A stretch of 64,000 nucleotides of DNA from Symbiodinium kawagutii. Its lineage: Eukaryota; Sar; Dinophyceae; Suessiales; Symbiodiniaceae. The position numbers and the translations under genes are program-made. The notes under the pieces are model-generated. The model saw only the letters and a program-made list of their open reading frames with translations. It searched no databases and was not told the DNA's origin. Shown piece by piece: positions 63,661 to 64,000 of the stretch. Position 1 is the stretch's first letter. Each line of letters opens with the position of its first letter. The stretch spans positions 42,539 through 106,538 of the forward strand of contig VSDK01018551.1 in NCBI GenBank assembly GCA_009767595.1. The letters run 5' to 3'.

Positions 63661-64000
63661 AAGGAAGATGCGAAGGACTTGTTTTTGAGGGGTCAAAATG
63701 GTGGTTGTTTCTTGGTTTACTATAGTAGGTCAAAGATCATAAAGATTAGTCAATCACAACCAGTAGCAATGATAAACCATTAAAGTATAGGATTTATGAG
63801 GATGATTGTTGGTTTATCAATGGTTTATAAATGGTTTAGTATTACTAACGGTCATGATTTTATAGTGGATAATTGGTGCACAATGATCAATACGGTCAAT
63901 AGGGATGATGGTTGATAGTCGGGGGTAATTAGCAACAATCAGATTTTGTTATTTCTCCATGGTTTATATTGAGATTAAGGGGGATAAACACCAGCAGGAA
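63661..64000. other. non-coding end of window
   Basis: AT-rich sequence with 'tggtttataaatggtttag' and 'gatgatggttgatagt' words; nothing else seen. Confidence 0.5.

Noticed and set aside
1-64000. Bacterial, phage or organelle origin
   Set aside because: No operon-like gene packing, no ribosome binding sites, and a clear spliceosomal gene with small exons and long introns.

Overview
The window looks like nuclear DNA of a dinoflagellate, most likely a suessialean (Symbiodiniaceae or Polarella-like). Three things point there. A cyclophilin gene is split into many small exons whose 3' splice sites are AG followed by G, and two of its 5' splice sites are GC instead of GT. An intronless gene encodes a multi-pass membrane protein with a PAS-like tail, of a kind I associate with these genomes. 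Short TTTAGGG-type telomere-like stretches occur inside the sequence. Nothing prokaryotic is visible: no operons, ribosome binding sites, CRISPR array or phage genes. The assignment is inference from these traits, not from a database match.

Layout. From 1 to about 18 kb the DNA is AT-rich, full of AACCATCATTA-type words and short inverted-repeat elements, with small GC-rich exon-like islands (for example 4758-4815, 7341-7373, 13079-13142, 14936-14976, 16436-16465). The clearest single gene is at 18003-19646 (547 aa, plus strand). From 20 to 28 kb there are more exon-like islands (20613-20674 has a GTAAGT donor) and repeats. From 28 to 32 kb there is a satellite block: a TCC tract, a 373-base assembly gap (28246-28618), a 15-bp minisatellite reading MSERMSEDM, a poly-G run, a long CCATGTTGGG array with a higher-order period, and an array of units of about 85 bp. 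From 34 to 46 kb there are a small ORF (34036-34272), a composite repeat area with telomere-like sequence (37.3-38.4 kb), a decayed coding stretch (39451-40226) and isolated exon candidates that might belong upstream of the cyclophilin gene.

From 47338 to 59092 lies the best-supported gene, a peptidyl-prolyl cis-trans isomerase of the cyclophilin family on the plus strand. I reconstruct at least nine exons (24 to about 110 nt) spread over 11.8 kb. Reading phases agree at every junction except the first, which I could not resolve. Its introns carry tandem arrays and inverted-repeat elements.

From 60 to 64 kb there are a possible kinase-like exon, a tRNA-derived SINE flanked by a 15-bp target-site duplication, and coding-like fragments of unknown identity. 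Nearly all supported coding signals are on the plus strand. I see no group of genes that forms an evident new multi-gene system. The most unusual content is the exon/intron structure and the repeat families.
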